Shown here piece by piece: positions 35,016 to 44,445 of a DNA stretch of 64,000 bases. Below the pieces are notes generated by a model. It saw only the letters and a list, made by a program, of their open reading frames with translations, did no database searches and was not told the origin of the DNA. Numbering within the stretch: the first letter of the stretch is position 1; each line of letters starts with the position of its first letter. Source of the stretch: Spirochaeta lutea (GTDB taxonomy: Bacteria > Spirochaetota > Spirochaetia > DSM-27196 > Salinispiraceae); assembly GCF_000758165.1 (NCBI RefSeq), contig NZ_JNUP01000031.1, positions 46,281 to 110,280 on the forward strand, in the 5' to 3' direction. Position numbers and translations under genes: made by a program.

Positions 35016-35714
35016 CTAGACGTGTTTGAGTTGTTCGATATCGCCGTTGTACCCCACTACAATAAGGATGTCATCCTCTATCAACGGCTCATTTCCCTGG
35101 GGAAACACAAGATTCTCTGTGCGGATACTATTCCCTTCCTCATCCACATCCAGGGCATTTCGCTTGATCGCTACCACGGTTAGTCCTAATTTCTGCCGGA
35201 GAGAGAGGCCGGCCAGGGTCTTCCCGTAAAACTCCTCAGGGCAGTATACCTCAGCGATGCTTATATCCTTTGAGAGGGGGGTGCGGTCCAACACCTGGGG
35301 GGCGATAAGCCGTACTGCCAGCCGTTCACCCTCATCCTCTTCAAGGTTGATGATGTCGTCTGCGCCGACCTGAATAAGGACTTGTCGATGGATGTTGGTC
35401 AGGGCTCGGGAAATTATATATTGCACGCCATTGCGTTTAAGCAATGCCGTTGCGAGGATGCTTCCTTCGATATTATCCCCTATGGCAACCACTGCTACAT
35501 TTACATCCTCCAGAGCGATCTGGGCATACCCCCCCTCATCGGTAGCATCCATCACCACGGCCTGGGTGACCATATCCTTAACACCCTCAATGCGACCTGG
35601 ATCGCTATCAACCGCAATGACAGAAGCACCCCGGGATGACAGCACCTCACAAACCCTCCGTCCAAAGGTACCAAGTCCGATTACTGCAAACACGTGTTCC
35701 TGTTTTTTTGCCAT
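35016..35714 (-). CDS. ktrA: K+ uptake regulatory subunit (KtrA/TrkA-type RCK protein)
   Basis: 232 residues: an RCK_N NAD(H)/nucleotide-binding domain (VIGLGTFGRRVCEVLSSRG, the GxGxxG fold, ending in VDSDP) and an RCK_C domain (about 140-230; LAGLSLRQKLGLTVVAIKR). Forms a ring under the membrane subunit and gates it in response to nucleotides. Six bases separate it from the ktrB stop. All key glycines are present. Confidence 0.92.
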   Translation of the reverse strand: MAKKQEHVFAVIGLGTFGRRVCEVLSSRGASVIAVDSDPGRIEGVKDMVTQAVVMDATDEGGYAQIALEDVNVAVVAIGDNIEGSILATALLKRNGVQYIISRALTNIHRQVLIQVGADDIINLEEDEGERLAVRLIAPQVLDRTPLSKDISIAEVYCPEEFYGKTLAGLSLRQKLGLTVVAIKRNALDVDEEGNSIRTENLVFPQGNEPLIEDDILIVVGYNGDIEQLKHV

Positions 35715-35720
35715 ATCTAC

Positions 35721-37505
35721 CTATCCTATCATGAGTTCTTTTTCTGGATATATAATCCTGGATGGATTCACCCGGGTGCCCAGGGCGGTAAGCAGGGTTA
35801 GAGGCCCTAACCGTCCCATGAACATAAGCAGACTTACCACAACTCGTCCAGGATCTGTAAGATCACCGGTAATTCCCCGGGATAACCCTACGGTTCCAAA
35901 GGCTGAAACCGTTTCAAAGAGGAGGTCTAAAAAGGGACCGCTCTCAGTAATCAGTAACACTAACAGTCCCCCCAGCACTGCAACGATACCAAAGACAAAT
36001 AACAGCAAGGCGTTGGTACCTGTCCGGGAATCAATAGCAGCCCCGCCAATGAGCACCTGCTCTTCTCCCCGGAACCGACTTCGAATATACGCAAGGATAA
36101 CCGCTGCTGTATTCACTTTAATACCACCGGCCGTACTTCCTGATGCTCCGCCGATAAACATCCAGATTATCATGATAAGGGTTACACTCGGACCGAGGGG
36201 TGCCATGGGAACGGTGTTAAACCCTGCCGTCCGGAGAGTCACTGATTGAAAAAAGGCCGCAAGGTACTGTTCGCCTAGATTGTACTCAGCCATCACAGAG
36301 CCGTGTTCTAGGGCATAAAACACCACCATCCCCAGGAGGATAAGCACCCCAGTCATTACTAATACAACGCGACTATTTAGGGTCAACCGTTCCCGGATTT
36401 TTGATAGCCCGGACCATCGGATGAGATTGGTCATGACCGCAAAACTCAAGCCACCGAGAATAATAAGCAGCGCAATCCCTCCGCTAATGAGCAGGGAGTG
36501 TCGAAATCCCTCAAGACTGTCGGTAAAGAGGGCAAATCCGGCATTACAAAATGCGCTGATAGCATGAAAAACCCCAAACCAAATGCTCTGCCCGGTTGGT
36601 AACCCATGAATGATAAACCCCAAAAATAGAATTAGAGCACCGACCAACTCAATGCCAAAGGTCAGAAGGATTATTTTCCGCAGACCGCCGGCAATCTGGC
36701 GCATATCATCTTCGTTGATCATATATGCCAGCAAGACCTTATCATGGATCCCGATAGACCGTCGTAGGGTAACGATGGCAAAATAAGAGAGAATCATGAT
36801 TCCAAGACCACCGATCTGGATGAGAACTAATATGCCCACTTGCCCCAAGACGGTGAAATGGGATGCGGTATCCACGACTATGAGGCCGGTAACACAGACC
36901 GCAGAGGTGGTGGTAAAAAGGGCATCAATGAAGTTGAGACCCAAGCCGTCCCGGGTGGTAAAGGGAAGCATGAGGTAAAATGTGCCCGTCAGAATCACCA
37001 TAATAAAACTCAAAACCAGGGTTTGGGCTGGATGAACGGTGAGGTTATTGAGGAAGGTGCTGATACGGCGAATGCGGCCGAAGACCTTAAATACAAGGAA
37101 AAAGTTTCTGACTACAATGATGACAGCCGCATTGAAACCCTGATTGTCCTGAATCCCTGCAAAGTAGAGGTATTTATTGTAGATAAACAGGACAATGTAC
37201 AACCCCAGAAATCCGATAGAAAACAGGTTCCTCCGGATGTAACCGCTCATGTACGGGGCTGAGGAAATATCCACCACCAGTTCGGTGATGATTAGGGCTG
37301 TCAACAGAAAGTCTATAACCTGAATAAGGATGAGGATCGCCGGCTGAGTAAGTTCGGCCTGCTCGAGAAACAGAGAGACGATGCTTAAAACCAAGGTGAT
37401 AATCACCAGGGTATTCAAGAAACCCTGGACGGCCAACCGGCTGGTTTCCCGCCGGCTGGCTGCCTGCTGTTCTGTTGATATTCTGGGTTTTGGGGACCTA
37501 CTCAC
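35721..37505 (-). CDS. ktrB: K+ transporter membrane subunit (KtrB/TrkH family) with extra N-terminal membrane module
   Basis: 594 residues, over 100 longer than typical KtrB. The four pore loops are clear: TTSAVCVTGLIV, ISAFCNAGFALF, TLRTAGFNTVPM and VSAFGTVGLSRG, each with the selectivity glycine; the IGGASGSTAGGIKVNT gate loop is also present. Before the core lie four more spans (about 25-48, 55-80, 92-110, 125-148). The fourth reads RNFFLVFKVFGRIRRI, with basic residues spaced as in voltage-sensor S4 helices. Start is GTG with TATACT seven bases upstream. Coupled with ktrA and a PAS protein. Confidence 0.9.
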   Translation of the reverse strand: MSRSPKPRISTEQQAASRRETSRLAVQGFLNTLVIITLVLSIVSLFLEQAELTQPAILILIQVIDFLLTALIITELVVDISSAPYMSGYIRRNLFSIGFLGLYIVLFIYNKYLYFAGIQDNQGFNAAVIIVVRNFFLVFKVFGRIRRISTFLNNLTVHPAQTLVLSFIMVILTGTFYLMLPFTTRDGLGLNFIDALFTTTSAVCVTGLIVVDTASHFTVLGQVGILVLIQIGGLGIMILSYFAIVTLRRSIGIHDKVLLAYMINEDDMRQIAGGLRKIILLTFGIELVGALILFLGFIIHGLPTGQSIWFGVFHAISAFCNAGFALFTDSLEGFRHSLLISGGIALLIILGGLSFAVMTNLIRWSGLSKIRERLTLNSRVVLVMTGVLILLGMVVFYALEHGSVMAEYNLGEQYLAAFFQSVTLRTAGFNTVPMAPLGPSVTLIMIIWMFIGGASGSTAGGIKVNTAAVILAYIRSRFRGEEQVLIGGAAIDSRTGTNALLLFVFGIVAVLGGLLVLLITESGPFLDLLFETVSAFGTVGLSRGITGDLTDPGRVVVSLLMFMGRLGPLTLLTALGTRVNPSRIIYPEKELMIG

Positions 37506-37571
37506 GGATCAGAGTATAGTAAATTCACTTCAGGTCTTCTATAGCATGCCAGGGAAATGTCCGGCGAGGCC

Positions 37572-39485
37572 TTATGCTCCATCGGAGGGTCTGAGTATAA
37601 CCCCCCTTCCCGGGGCAATGGTTATTTCATCTCCCTCGGAGATTCGTTGATTTGAGACCAGGTCCACCACGGAGCTTCCCTGGAATTCCGGCGGAACACT
37701 CAACCGGTAGGGACGATGGCCGGCATTGATCACCACCAACCGGGAGTTGGAGCTGCCCTGGCACGGGTTGATCCCCCGGGGGTGAGCGGTGAACCCCCGG
37801 GTTGGTTCTTGATTCTTGGGATGCTTTGGGTTCTCCCCGGGAGGGATAATCCTCCAGAAGCCGATAACCCTGTGGGGATGATCTCCTGCCCAGGGACGGT
37901 AGCTTCCATACTGAAGGACGGGGTCTTCCCGCCGTATTGTTATGAGTCTCCGATAGAGTTCTGCAAATTCAGGAACCGGCGCCGGTTTATCCCATTCGAT
38001 GGGTTTGCGGTACTCCGCCTCTTCCAAACCGGTGTATCCCAGTTCGTCCCCCATATACACGCTGGGAACCCCCGGAAAGGTGAACTGAAAGAATACTGCC
38101 CCAGCCATTCGTTCAGGCAACCCGTTGCACCATACCATGAAGCGGGGCACATCGTGACTATCCAGCAGATTCATCTGTGCACCACTGACTTGCTCGGGAT
38201 ACCGCATCAGCAGACCCTGGGCTTTTTCCATGAATGTCTGGGGGGAGATTTGTTCTTCAGCAAAAAACTCACGGCAGACCCGGGAGAATTCGTAGTTCAT
38301 GGTGGAGTGATACTGGGTCCCGTCCAGCCAGGCGTTGGAATCCTCCCAGATCTCCCCCACTAATACTGCGTGAGGATTGACCTCGGATACTGCCTGCCGA
38401 AAGGCCCGCCAGAATCCATGGTCTACCTCGTTGGCAACATCCAGGCGCCAACCGTCCAGGTTAAATTTCTGTATCCAGTATTGCCCTACCCGACAGAAGT
38501 AGTCCCGGACCTCAGGATTCCCGGTGTTTAGCTTGGGCATATGGGGTTCGTACCCAAAGGCGGCGTAGTTAGGGGGATAGACGGCTAGAGCGGGCAGGTC
38601 AGCCTGGTAAAACCAGTCACGGTAGGGGCTTTCCTCTCCCCGTTCCATAAGATCCCGAAAGGCGAAAAAATACTCCCCGGCGTGGTTGAACACCCCGTCT
38701 AACAGCACCCGAATCCCCCGGTCGTGGCAGGCCTCAACCAGCTGGGAGAGATCTTTCTCGGTTCCAAATACCGGATCGATGGTAAAATAATCAATAATAT
38801 CATATTTATGCCAATGGTGAGCGGGCATAATGGGGTTCAGATAGAGGCAAGACACCCCCAGATCGGCGAGGTAATCCAGGTTCTCCCGGATCCCCTGAAT
38901 AGTGCCGCCATGCCGGCTTCCACAGACTACCTCTTCGGGCTTGACCTCGGGAAGGGCTGGGGTTCCGGGGGCCTTCCCCCAATCACCATGGTCGGTAGTT
39001 TTGGAGAGAAACACACCCGGCCTTCCTCCGGCGGGGCTCAGGCGTCTCCCTTTGGCGAAACTATCCGGGAAGATCTGATACATCACGGATTCCTGATACC
39101 ATTGCGGCACCGTGAAAAGGTCGTCCCTGTTTAGGTATGGGAATTGGTAGTACTCACTCCGGTGAACCAAGGGGGATTCACGGATCTCGTTTCCAAAATA
39201 ATAGGCAGATTCGCTGCCGCTTTGAATCCAAAAATAGTAGCATATACGGGGCAGACTCTCCTGAAGCCGAACCTCCCACCAGTCATGGTAGAGGGTGGAC
39301 CCGGCTGCTTCCATTTCAACGGGATCAAGACGGATAGGGTTGTCCGGGAAGGCTCGATCGCCGTAGAACACGACGACTCGCTGTACATCACCCTTGGCGG
39401 TTCGTAGTCGGATAACGAGTTCGTCTTCGCTTAGTGCAAAGGCATATTCACTTTTCATTCTATGACAGATACCTGCTGTATTCAT
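37572..39485 (-). CDS. Neopullulanase / cyclomaltodextrinase-type GH13 enzyme
   Basis: 637 residues, cytoplasmic. An N-terminal CBM34-like beta domain (about 10-125) precedes the (beta/alpha)8 barrel: SVMYQIFPDSFAKG, LLDGVFNHAGEYF, GWRLDVANEVDHGF (nucleophile Asp), VLVGEIWED (acid/base Glu) and LLDSHDVPR. The N-domain plus MPKLNTGNPEVRDYF is the neopullulanase/maltogenic amylase arrangement, acting on maltodextrins or cyclodextrins after uptake. A proline/arginine-rich insertion near residue 560 is unusual. AAGGAG is nine bases before the chosen ATG; an ATG three codons earlier is too close to it. Last gene of the malEFG-like operon. Confidence 0.92.
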   Translation of the reverse strand: MNTAGICHRMKSEYAFALSEDELVIRLRTAKGDVQRVVVFYGDRAFPDNPIRLDPVEMEAAGSTLYHDWWEVRLQESLPRICYYFWIQSGSESAYYFGNEIRESPLVHRSEYYQFPYLNRDDLFTVPQWYQESVMYQIFPDSFAKGRRLSPAGGRPGVFLSKTTDHGDWGKAPGTPALPEVKPEEVVCGSRHGGTIQGIRENLDYLADLGVSCLYLNPIMPAHHWHKYDIIDYFTIDPVFGTEKDLSQLVEACHDRGIRVLLDGVFNHAGEYFFAFRDLMERGEESPYRDWFYQADLPALAVYPPNYAAFGYEPHMPKLNTGNPEVRDYFCRVGQYWIQKFNLDGWRLDVANEVDHGFWRAFRQAVSEVNPHAVLVGEIWEDSNAWLDGTQYHSTMNYEFSRVCREFFAEEQISPQTFMEKAQGLLMRYPEQVSGAQMNLLDSHDVPRFMVWCNGLPERMAGAVFFQFTFPGVPSVYMGDELGYTGLEEAEYRKPIEWDKPAPVPEFAELYRRLITIRREDPVLQYGSYRPWAGDHPHRVIGFWRIIPPGENPKHPKNQEPTRGFTAHPRGINPCQGSSNSRLVVINAGHRPYRLSVPPEFQGSSVVDLVSNQRISEGDEITIAPGRGVILRPSDGA

Positions 39486-39542
39486 GGGTTGCATCTCCTT
39501 AGGTTTGCGGTCGGTATGTAAAAACAGGGTTGATCGGTGGCC

Positions 39543-40466
39543 TTAGTATTTTGAGCCCCCAGCGGTGAGCCCTCCCACCATAAAGCGCTGGATCAGAAAG
39601 AACACTATCAGCACCGGTATGGTGACAATGACAGCGCCTGCGGTAAAAACCGGCCAATTGGTGGTGTACTGAGTTCCCTGGAGGGAATACAATCCTGCAG
39701 CAAGAGTGAACTTATCTTGGCTGGTCAAGAAGCTGACGGCGTAAATATATTCATTCCAGGTAGTTATAAAGATGAGTACGGATGTTACAATCACTGCCGG
39801 AAGAGCGAGGGGAAGACTCACTGTTGCCAGAATGCGTAGGGTGCCTGCGCCTTCAATCCGCGCCGCTTCTTCCAGGGAAATTGAAATTGTGTCGAAGTAC
39901 CCCTTCATGTTCCAAATTGCGAAGATAATCATCATTCCCGTATACACCATCATGAGTCCCAGATAGCTGTTCATTAAACCAAAGGTTCGAAAGAGCCGGT
40001 AGATAGCCACCATGCTCAAGATTGAGGGAAAGGCATTCAGCAGCAGGAAAAGGTACAACAATCCCCGGCGCCCGGGAAACCGGAATCGGGAGAAGGCCCA
40101 GGCAGAGGGCACGGCCACCACCAGGGCAAAAAACACCGTGCCCAGGGCTAACAGGGCGGAGTTGCCAAACCACTGAAAAAAAGGCTTGTCCATAAGGATA
40201 ATTCGATAGTTTTCCAGGGTAAGCTTCTCAGGAATTAATCCCAGAGAGCTGGAGACCAACCCTCCCTGACCGCTGAAGGATAGACTCAGGGTATAGATAA
40301 TCGGCAGCAAGAACCCGGCGCTGAGTACGATGAGTGCCATATGAATCCAAATATGACTCCGGGGGCGCCGAGGGGATGCTTGCGAGATGGTGCCCAAGGA
40401 TGGTGTACGGGATTTCCCCGGATTCTGTCTCACCTTGGCTTGGGATACTTGAGATGGCTGACTCAT
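39543..40466 (-). CDS. malG: Sugar ABC transporter permease (MalG type)
   Basis: 307 residues with six membrane segments after a cytoplasmic, serine-rich N-terminal tail (1-35). The EAA loop EEAARIEGAGTLRIL contacts the ATPase. The C-terminus MVGGLTAGGSKY is typical of MalG-type permeases. Overlaps the malF stop by four bases (ATGA). No MalK-like ATPase is in the operon, so it must share one encoded elsewhere. Confidence 0.92.
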   Translation of the reverse strand: MSQPSQVSQAKVRQNPGKSRTPSLGTISQASPRRPRSHIWIHMALIVLSAGFLLPIIYTLSLSFSGQGGLVSSSLGLIPEKLTLENYRIILMDKPFFQWFGNSALLALGTVFFALVVAVPSAWAFSRFRFPGRRGLLYLFLLLNAFPSILSMVAIYRLFRTFGLMNSYLGLMMVYTGMMIIFAIWNMKGYFDTISISLEEAARIEGAGTLRILATVSLPLALPAVIVTSVLIFITTWNEYIYAVSFLTSQDKFTLAAGLYSLQGTQYTTNWPVFTAGAVIVTIPVLIVFFLIQRFMVGGLTAGGSKY

Positions 40467-41371
40467 ACTTCCCCCCCGGTCTTAAATCGGCGCTGGACTA
40501 CTTCACTGCCCACAGTCATTAGAATGATCATGACGAAGATGATGACCGACAGTGCTGAGCTGAATCCGTAATTGTTGGTTACGAAGGCATTTTCAAATGC
40601 ATAGGTAATGACCATATGGATATCCGCTCCGGTTTTACTACCCATCTGCTGGGTCATTAGATAAACTATGTCAAATTGTTTGAAGGTAACAAAGGCGGTG
40701 ATGGTCATCGCCGGCACGAGAACCGGCCGAAGCAACGGTACCGTGATATGCTGGATTTGGGTTAGAAGATTGGCACCGTCGATTTGGGCAGATTCATAGT
40801 ACTCCTTGTCGATACTCTGTAGCCCGCCTAACACAACCAGGATCATAAAGGGGAGAGCCAGCCATAGATTCACAATGAGGACAGCAATGAAGGCATTGAA
40901 ATCTTGACTCAGCCACTGAATGGGCTCAAGCCCAAGACGAACAAGTATTTTATTCAGCAATCCGTAGCGGAAATTAAACAACCCATTCCGCCAAATGAGG
41001 GCGGAGATATACCCTGGGACCGCCCAGGGTATCATGAAAATGGTACGGTATAAGCCCTGGAACCGTAATCGTGGGGTATTCAACATAAGACCGACCCCAA
41101 GGGCAATGAAGTACTGAAGTATGAGGTTGATAAGGGTCCACAATACCGTACGAAGGAAGGCCTCAATAAAACCGCCGTCCAAGGTCGAGAATGCCCTGAT
41201 ATAATTCTGAAACCCCTGGAGCTCAAAATTATTCCAGTGATAAATGTTCATGTTGGTCAAACTGATATAGACGGTGAAGGCAATGGGAAACACCACAATC
41301 AATCCTACCAGTATGAGAGACGGGGTAACCAACATCGTAGGAACCCGCCAATCTTTTGTATAATGTGCCAA
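40463..41371 (-). CDS. malF: Sugar ABC transporter permease (MalF type)
   Basis: 302 residues with six membrane spans and the EAA loop YESAQIDGANLLTQI. The start chosen is a TTG eight bases after AAAAGGAG, giving LAHYTKDWRVPTMLVTPSLI, a normal length for short MalF proteins. A longer frame from a GTG at 41443 would read through repeat copy 4 and is rejected. Repeat copy 4 abuts the ribosome-binding site, between this gene and the binding-protein gene. Pairs with the next gene to form the membrane channel. Confidence 0.9.
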   Translation of the reverse strand: MAHYTKDWRVPTMLVTPSLILVGLIVVFPIAFTVYISLTNMNIYHWNNFELQGFQNYIRAFSTLDGGFIEAFLRTVLWTLINLILQYFIALGVGLMLNTPRLRFQGLYRTIFMIPWAVPGYISALIWRNGLFNFRYGLLNKILVRLGLEPIQWLSQDFNAFIAVLIVNLWLALPFMILVVLGGLQSIDKEYYESAQIDGANLLTQIQHITVPLLRPVLVPAMTITAFVTFKQFDIVYLMTQQMGSKTGADIHMVITYAFENAFVTNNYGFSSALSVIIFVMIILMTVGSEVVQRRFKTGGEV

Positions 41372-41387
41372 GGTACGACTCCTTTTG

Positions 41388-41492
41388 GAGTGTGCAAAAG
41401 GTTGTAAACTACGCCAGATATAGCGGCATAGTCCGGGAACCAACCCAGGGGTGGTGTCACTGGGGTGAAAAGTTACAACCTTTTGCGCACTA
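41388..41492 (-). repeat. 105-bp MITE-like inverted repeat, copy 4 (malE-malF junction)
   Basis: Inverted orientation relative to copies 1, 3 and 5. Contains the CCAGATATAGCGGC block and a CCAGGGGTGG palindrome half. One end is altered (GAGTGTGC instead of TAGTGCGC). It begins one base from the malF ribosome-binding site. Confidence 0.85.
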
Positions 41493-41612
41493 CAGACTCC
41501 GTTTTAAAAATCAGCCCCGGGGGATCCATGCAATGGGGAGGTGGGGGTATCCCCCGGAACTGAAGGTAATACTGCGGGAAAAATACCCGGTATAGCTATC
41601 TTCCCTAGGGTT

Positions 41613-42824
41613 CTACTGCATATCCCGGATTTTCTGTTCGGAATCAGCCTGAGCCTTGTCCAACTCAGCCTGGGGATCCCTTCCTTGTTTGTTAACATTT
41701 ACCAAGGCGGTCTCGGTGGTTACCCACATCACATCCATTTCTGGGACATTAGGCATGGGGGTAGCAGCTTCACCCGCACCACGAATGGCCATAATCAATT
41801 CATTTCCACGAATCTCGGGATTATTATAGGCTTCTAAATGAGCCGGTGCTGCCCCGGTGGCCAGGGCGAGCCGCTCTCCTAAGCCCTTTGATGTAACAAA
41901 TTCAGCAACGCGCAACGCGGCTTCCTTGTTTGGACTGGAACTGACCACCATAAGTCCTTGTACCCCGGTGAAGGGTTTCAGGGGTTCGCCGACCTCGTCG
42001 ATTACAGGCATGGGGGCAAACCCGAGGTTGATACCCTTTTCCCGTACTGCAGGGATGAGCCAGGGACCGTTGAGGGTGCTTGCTGCCTTGCCCTCGGTGA
42101 ACAAGGTGGTAACCGTGTTCCACTCCCCATCAATAGGCATGTAGTCTACAAACCTACTATGATAATCTACAGCCTGTACGGTTTCATCCAGATTTAATCC
42201 GGGTTCAGCCTGGCCGTTGATGATGTACCCGCCGAAACCGTTGATCCAGGCCGCAGCATAATACGCTGTAGAATGCTGCTCTACATAAACATACTGGTCT
42301 TCAGTGGTTTGTGATTCCATGAGCGAAAGCAGCTCGTCAGTGGTTCTGGGCGGTGTAGTCATCAAGTCCTTGTTGTACATAAACAGCAGGGTTTCAAAGG
42401 TAGCCGGGACCATGTACGGCCGGCCGTTGAATGATACTGCTTCATTTGCCATGGGGACGAACCCTGCCCGGGCATCCTCCGTCATTACCGTGTCTAGGGG
42501 TTCCAGGGCACCGATTGTAGCAAATAACCCGATCTTATCATGGGCGAACCAAAATAGGTCAGGGCTTGCCGATGGATCGCCAGCAGCAAGCTTTAAGGCC
42601 TCGGTCACCTTCTCTTTGCGTACCACGTTAACCACTATCTCGGGCTCGAGAGCTTTAAGCTCCTGCTTCAAGGCATCTGCTATGGCGGGCTCTGTTTCAT
42701 GCCACAGGGTCAGTTCGATCGGACCCTGGGAAGCTTCGCCACCCTGTTGTTCACCCTGTCCTCCGGCGTATACTAATCCCACGAGACTAAACACCAAGAT
42801 ACTGAGTAAGACTCTTGATTTCAT
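41613..42824 (-). CDS. malE: Maltose/maltodextrin-type solute-binding protein
   Basis: 403 residues. Signal peptide MKSRVLLSILVFSLVGLVYA, without lipobox cysteine, so secreted to the periplasm. Family 1 (MalE-like) binding-protein stretches: ELTLWHETEP, LFWFAHDKIGLFA, NGRPYMVPATFETLLFMYNKDL and NGPWLIPAVREKGINLGFAPMP. GGAGG precedes the ATG; an in-frame start 49 codons earlier is rejected because it includes the operator region. Ligand inferred as maltodextrin from the GH13 partner and LacI-type regulator. Confidence 0.92.
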   Translation of the reverse strand: MKSRVLLSILVFSLVGLVYAGGQGEQQGGEASQGPIELTLWHETEPAIADALKQELKALEPEIVVNVVRKEKVTEALKLAAGDPSASPDLFWFAHDKIGLFATIGALEPLDTVMTEDARAGFVPMANEAVSFNGRPYMVPATFETLLFMYNKDLMTTPPRTTDELLSLMESQTTEDQYVYVEQHSTAYYAAAWINGFGGYIINGQAEPGLNLDETVQAVDYHSRFVDYMPIDGEWNTVTTLFTEGKAASTLNGPWLIPAVREKGINLGFAPMPVIDEVGEPLKPFTGVQGLMVVSSSPNKEAALRVAEFVTSKGLGERLALATGAAPAHLEAYNNPEIRGNELIMAIRGAGEAATPMPNVPEMDVMWVTTETALVNVNKQGRDPQAELDKAQADSEQKIRDMQ

Positions 42825-42844
42825 AACAACCTCCTTCAAGTCAT

Positions 42845-42899
42845 ATGGAAAACGTTTTCCATGTAAATCGAGAATAACCCCGAAAAAAGCGGCTGTCAA
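42845..42899 (-). promoter_or_regulatory. malE operon promoter and LacI-type operator
   Basis: TTGACA, 17 bases, TATTCT on the minus strand. Just after the start point lies a perfect 18-bp palindrome, ATGGAAAACGTTTTCCAT (42845-42862), with the central CG of LacI-family operators. Repression by blocking clearance is expected. Confidence 0.8.
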
Positions 42900-43270
42900 G
42901 ATGCTCTTTACAGTTTTTATTTCCCTCAGGGATCTTCCGGAATATCTCAGACATTCTAACCCGGGAACCATCGATGTCCGGCTTTGCCATAACCAGCGTT
43001 ATAAAATCCCCAGGAAGATCCGGGATGTTATAATATATCCTCGCTCCCGTCCAGAAACATCCCTCGCGACGCCCCAAGCAGAGACATTTAACTCATTTTA
43101 TTTAAAACTTTTATGAGCTACGCTACTGTGCCTCTCAAACAAAATGAATGCTGCGTATACAAGACTCATCTAATATAACCATGGATAGCCTCGTCCCCCA
43201 TACTTCTACTTACCGATCATTGAGCCGAACCAGCCGGCCTCCGAAGCAGAGAGGAACCCCAGCGTTTCCA

Positions 43271-43328
43271 TTGCAAGAATCATTCTCGCTATGGTATACT
43301 GTACAGGATATTTGGAAAACATTTTCTT
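43271..43328 (+). promoter_or_regulatory. lacI-type regulator promoter with operator-like site
   Basis: TTGCAA, 18 bases, TATACT (43295-43300). About seven bases after the expected start is GGAAAACATTTTCT (43314), which matches the malE operator except in the outer and central bases. Autoregulation is inferred. The rest of the 520-base malE-lacI gap shows nothing further. Confidence 0.6.
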
Positions 43329-43345
43329 AGAAGGATAATTTTTTA

Positions 43346-44371
43346 ATGGCAGCAACGATAAAGGATGTCGCCCAGAGAGCGGGGGTCGCCATATCAACCG
43401 TAAGCAAGGTCATGAATTCAAGCTCCAAAATTGCCCTATCGACCCGTAAACGGGTAGAGGCTGCCATGGAGGAATTGAATTATATTCCCAACAGACTAGC
43501 CCGCAGCTTCGTCCAACAGAGCGCACAAGCCATCGGAGTTCTCATGGAGCTCGGCCGATCCTATGCATTTTCCAACCCGTACAACTATGAAATCCTCGGT
43601 GGTATCGAACAAACCTCCCATGAGCGGGGTTTCATCCTGACGGTATCGAATATTGATGTTTTAAAATCAAACAAAAAAGCCTTAGACCAATTGGTACAGG
43701 AAAAGCGGATTGATGGAATCATCGTCCATGCTTCGGCAGCAACCCAGGATATCCTCCACTACCTTGATAGGGAGCAATTCCCCTATGTTACCATTGGGGC
43801 ACCGGATTTTCCCTGCCAGGGAAGCGCGGTAGACATTGACAATATCCAGGCTGGAATCATGGCTACCGACCACATACTAAACCAGGGTTATCAGCGGCCG
43901 GCTTTTATCGGCGGTCCCCCAAGGGACAACATCACCAATCGCCGTTTCGAAGGCTTCAAACTCAGCCTGGAACGCCATGGGATTCCCATCCATGATCCGT
44001 GGGTGTATCGCAGTACGGTGGATACGGACCAGGGTAAAGCAGGACTCCATACGGTTTGGTCCGCCTTTGAAGACCAGAAACCTGACAGCCTCATTTGTGT
44101 TTCAAACTTCTTAGCCATGGGAGCCCTCCAACAGGCTCAGGCTGAGGGATTGGCCGTTCCCCAGGACCTTGGGATTATCTGTTTTGATACCTATCCCTTC
44201 GCTCCCTACTCCAATCCGCCCCTAACAGCGGTGGATATTGACCTTTATGAGCTGGGAAGACATGCGGCAGATGCACTGTTCTATGCCATCGAACACCCCG
44301 GCACCTCGGTAACCTACAAAATGATCCAACCCCAGGTTGTGCCCCGCAGGTCTACGGAAAAATCCGGATAG
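43346..44371 (+). CDS. LacI-family transcriptional regulator of the sugar operon
   Basis: 341 residues. Helix-turn-helix TIKDVAQRAGVAISTVSKVMN (residues 4-24) and hinge NYIPNRLARSFVQQ, then a periplasmic-binding-protein-like sensor domain (about 60-335; DGIIVHASA, GYQRPAFIGGP, NRRFEGFKLSLE). Ligand is probably a maltose or maltodextrin species, by context. ATG follows AGAAGGA by ten bases. Divergent from the malEFG operon, with matching operator sites in both promoters. Confidence 0.92.
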   Translation: MAATIKDVAQRAGVAISTVSKVMNSSSKIALSTRKRVEAAMEELNYIPNRLARSFVQQSAQAIGVLMELGRSYAFSNPYNYEILGGIEQTSHERGFILTVSNIDVLKSNKKALDQLVQEKRIDGIIVHASAATQDILHYLDREQFPYVTIGAPDFPCQGSAVDIDNIQAGIMATDHILNQGYQRPAFIGGPPRDNITNRRFEGFKLSLERHGIPIHDPWVYRSTVDTDQGKAGLHTVWSAFEDQKPDSLICVSNFLAMGALQQAQAEGLAVPQDLGIICFDTYPFAPYSNPPLTAVDIDLYELGRHAADALFYAIEHPGTSVTYKMIQPQVVPRRSTEKSG

Positions 44372-44445
44372 TCCACGGGTCGATGTACAAGGGACACGAC
44401 TATCCCTTACCCCGAAACGATGTACCGGAAGCCCAACCCCAAATA

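Noticed and set aside
41371..41443. A longer malF reading frame starting at a GTG at 41443
   Set aside because: The extra residues would be encoded by repeat copy 4, and a TTG with AAAAGGAG at the right distance gives a normal N-terminus.
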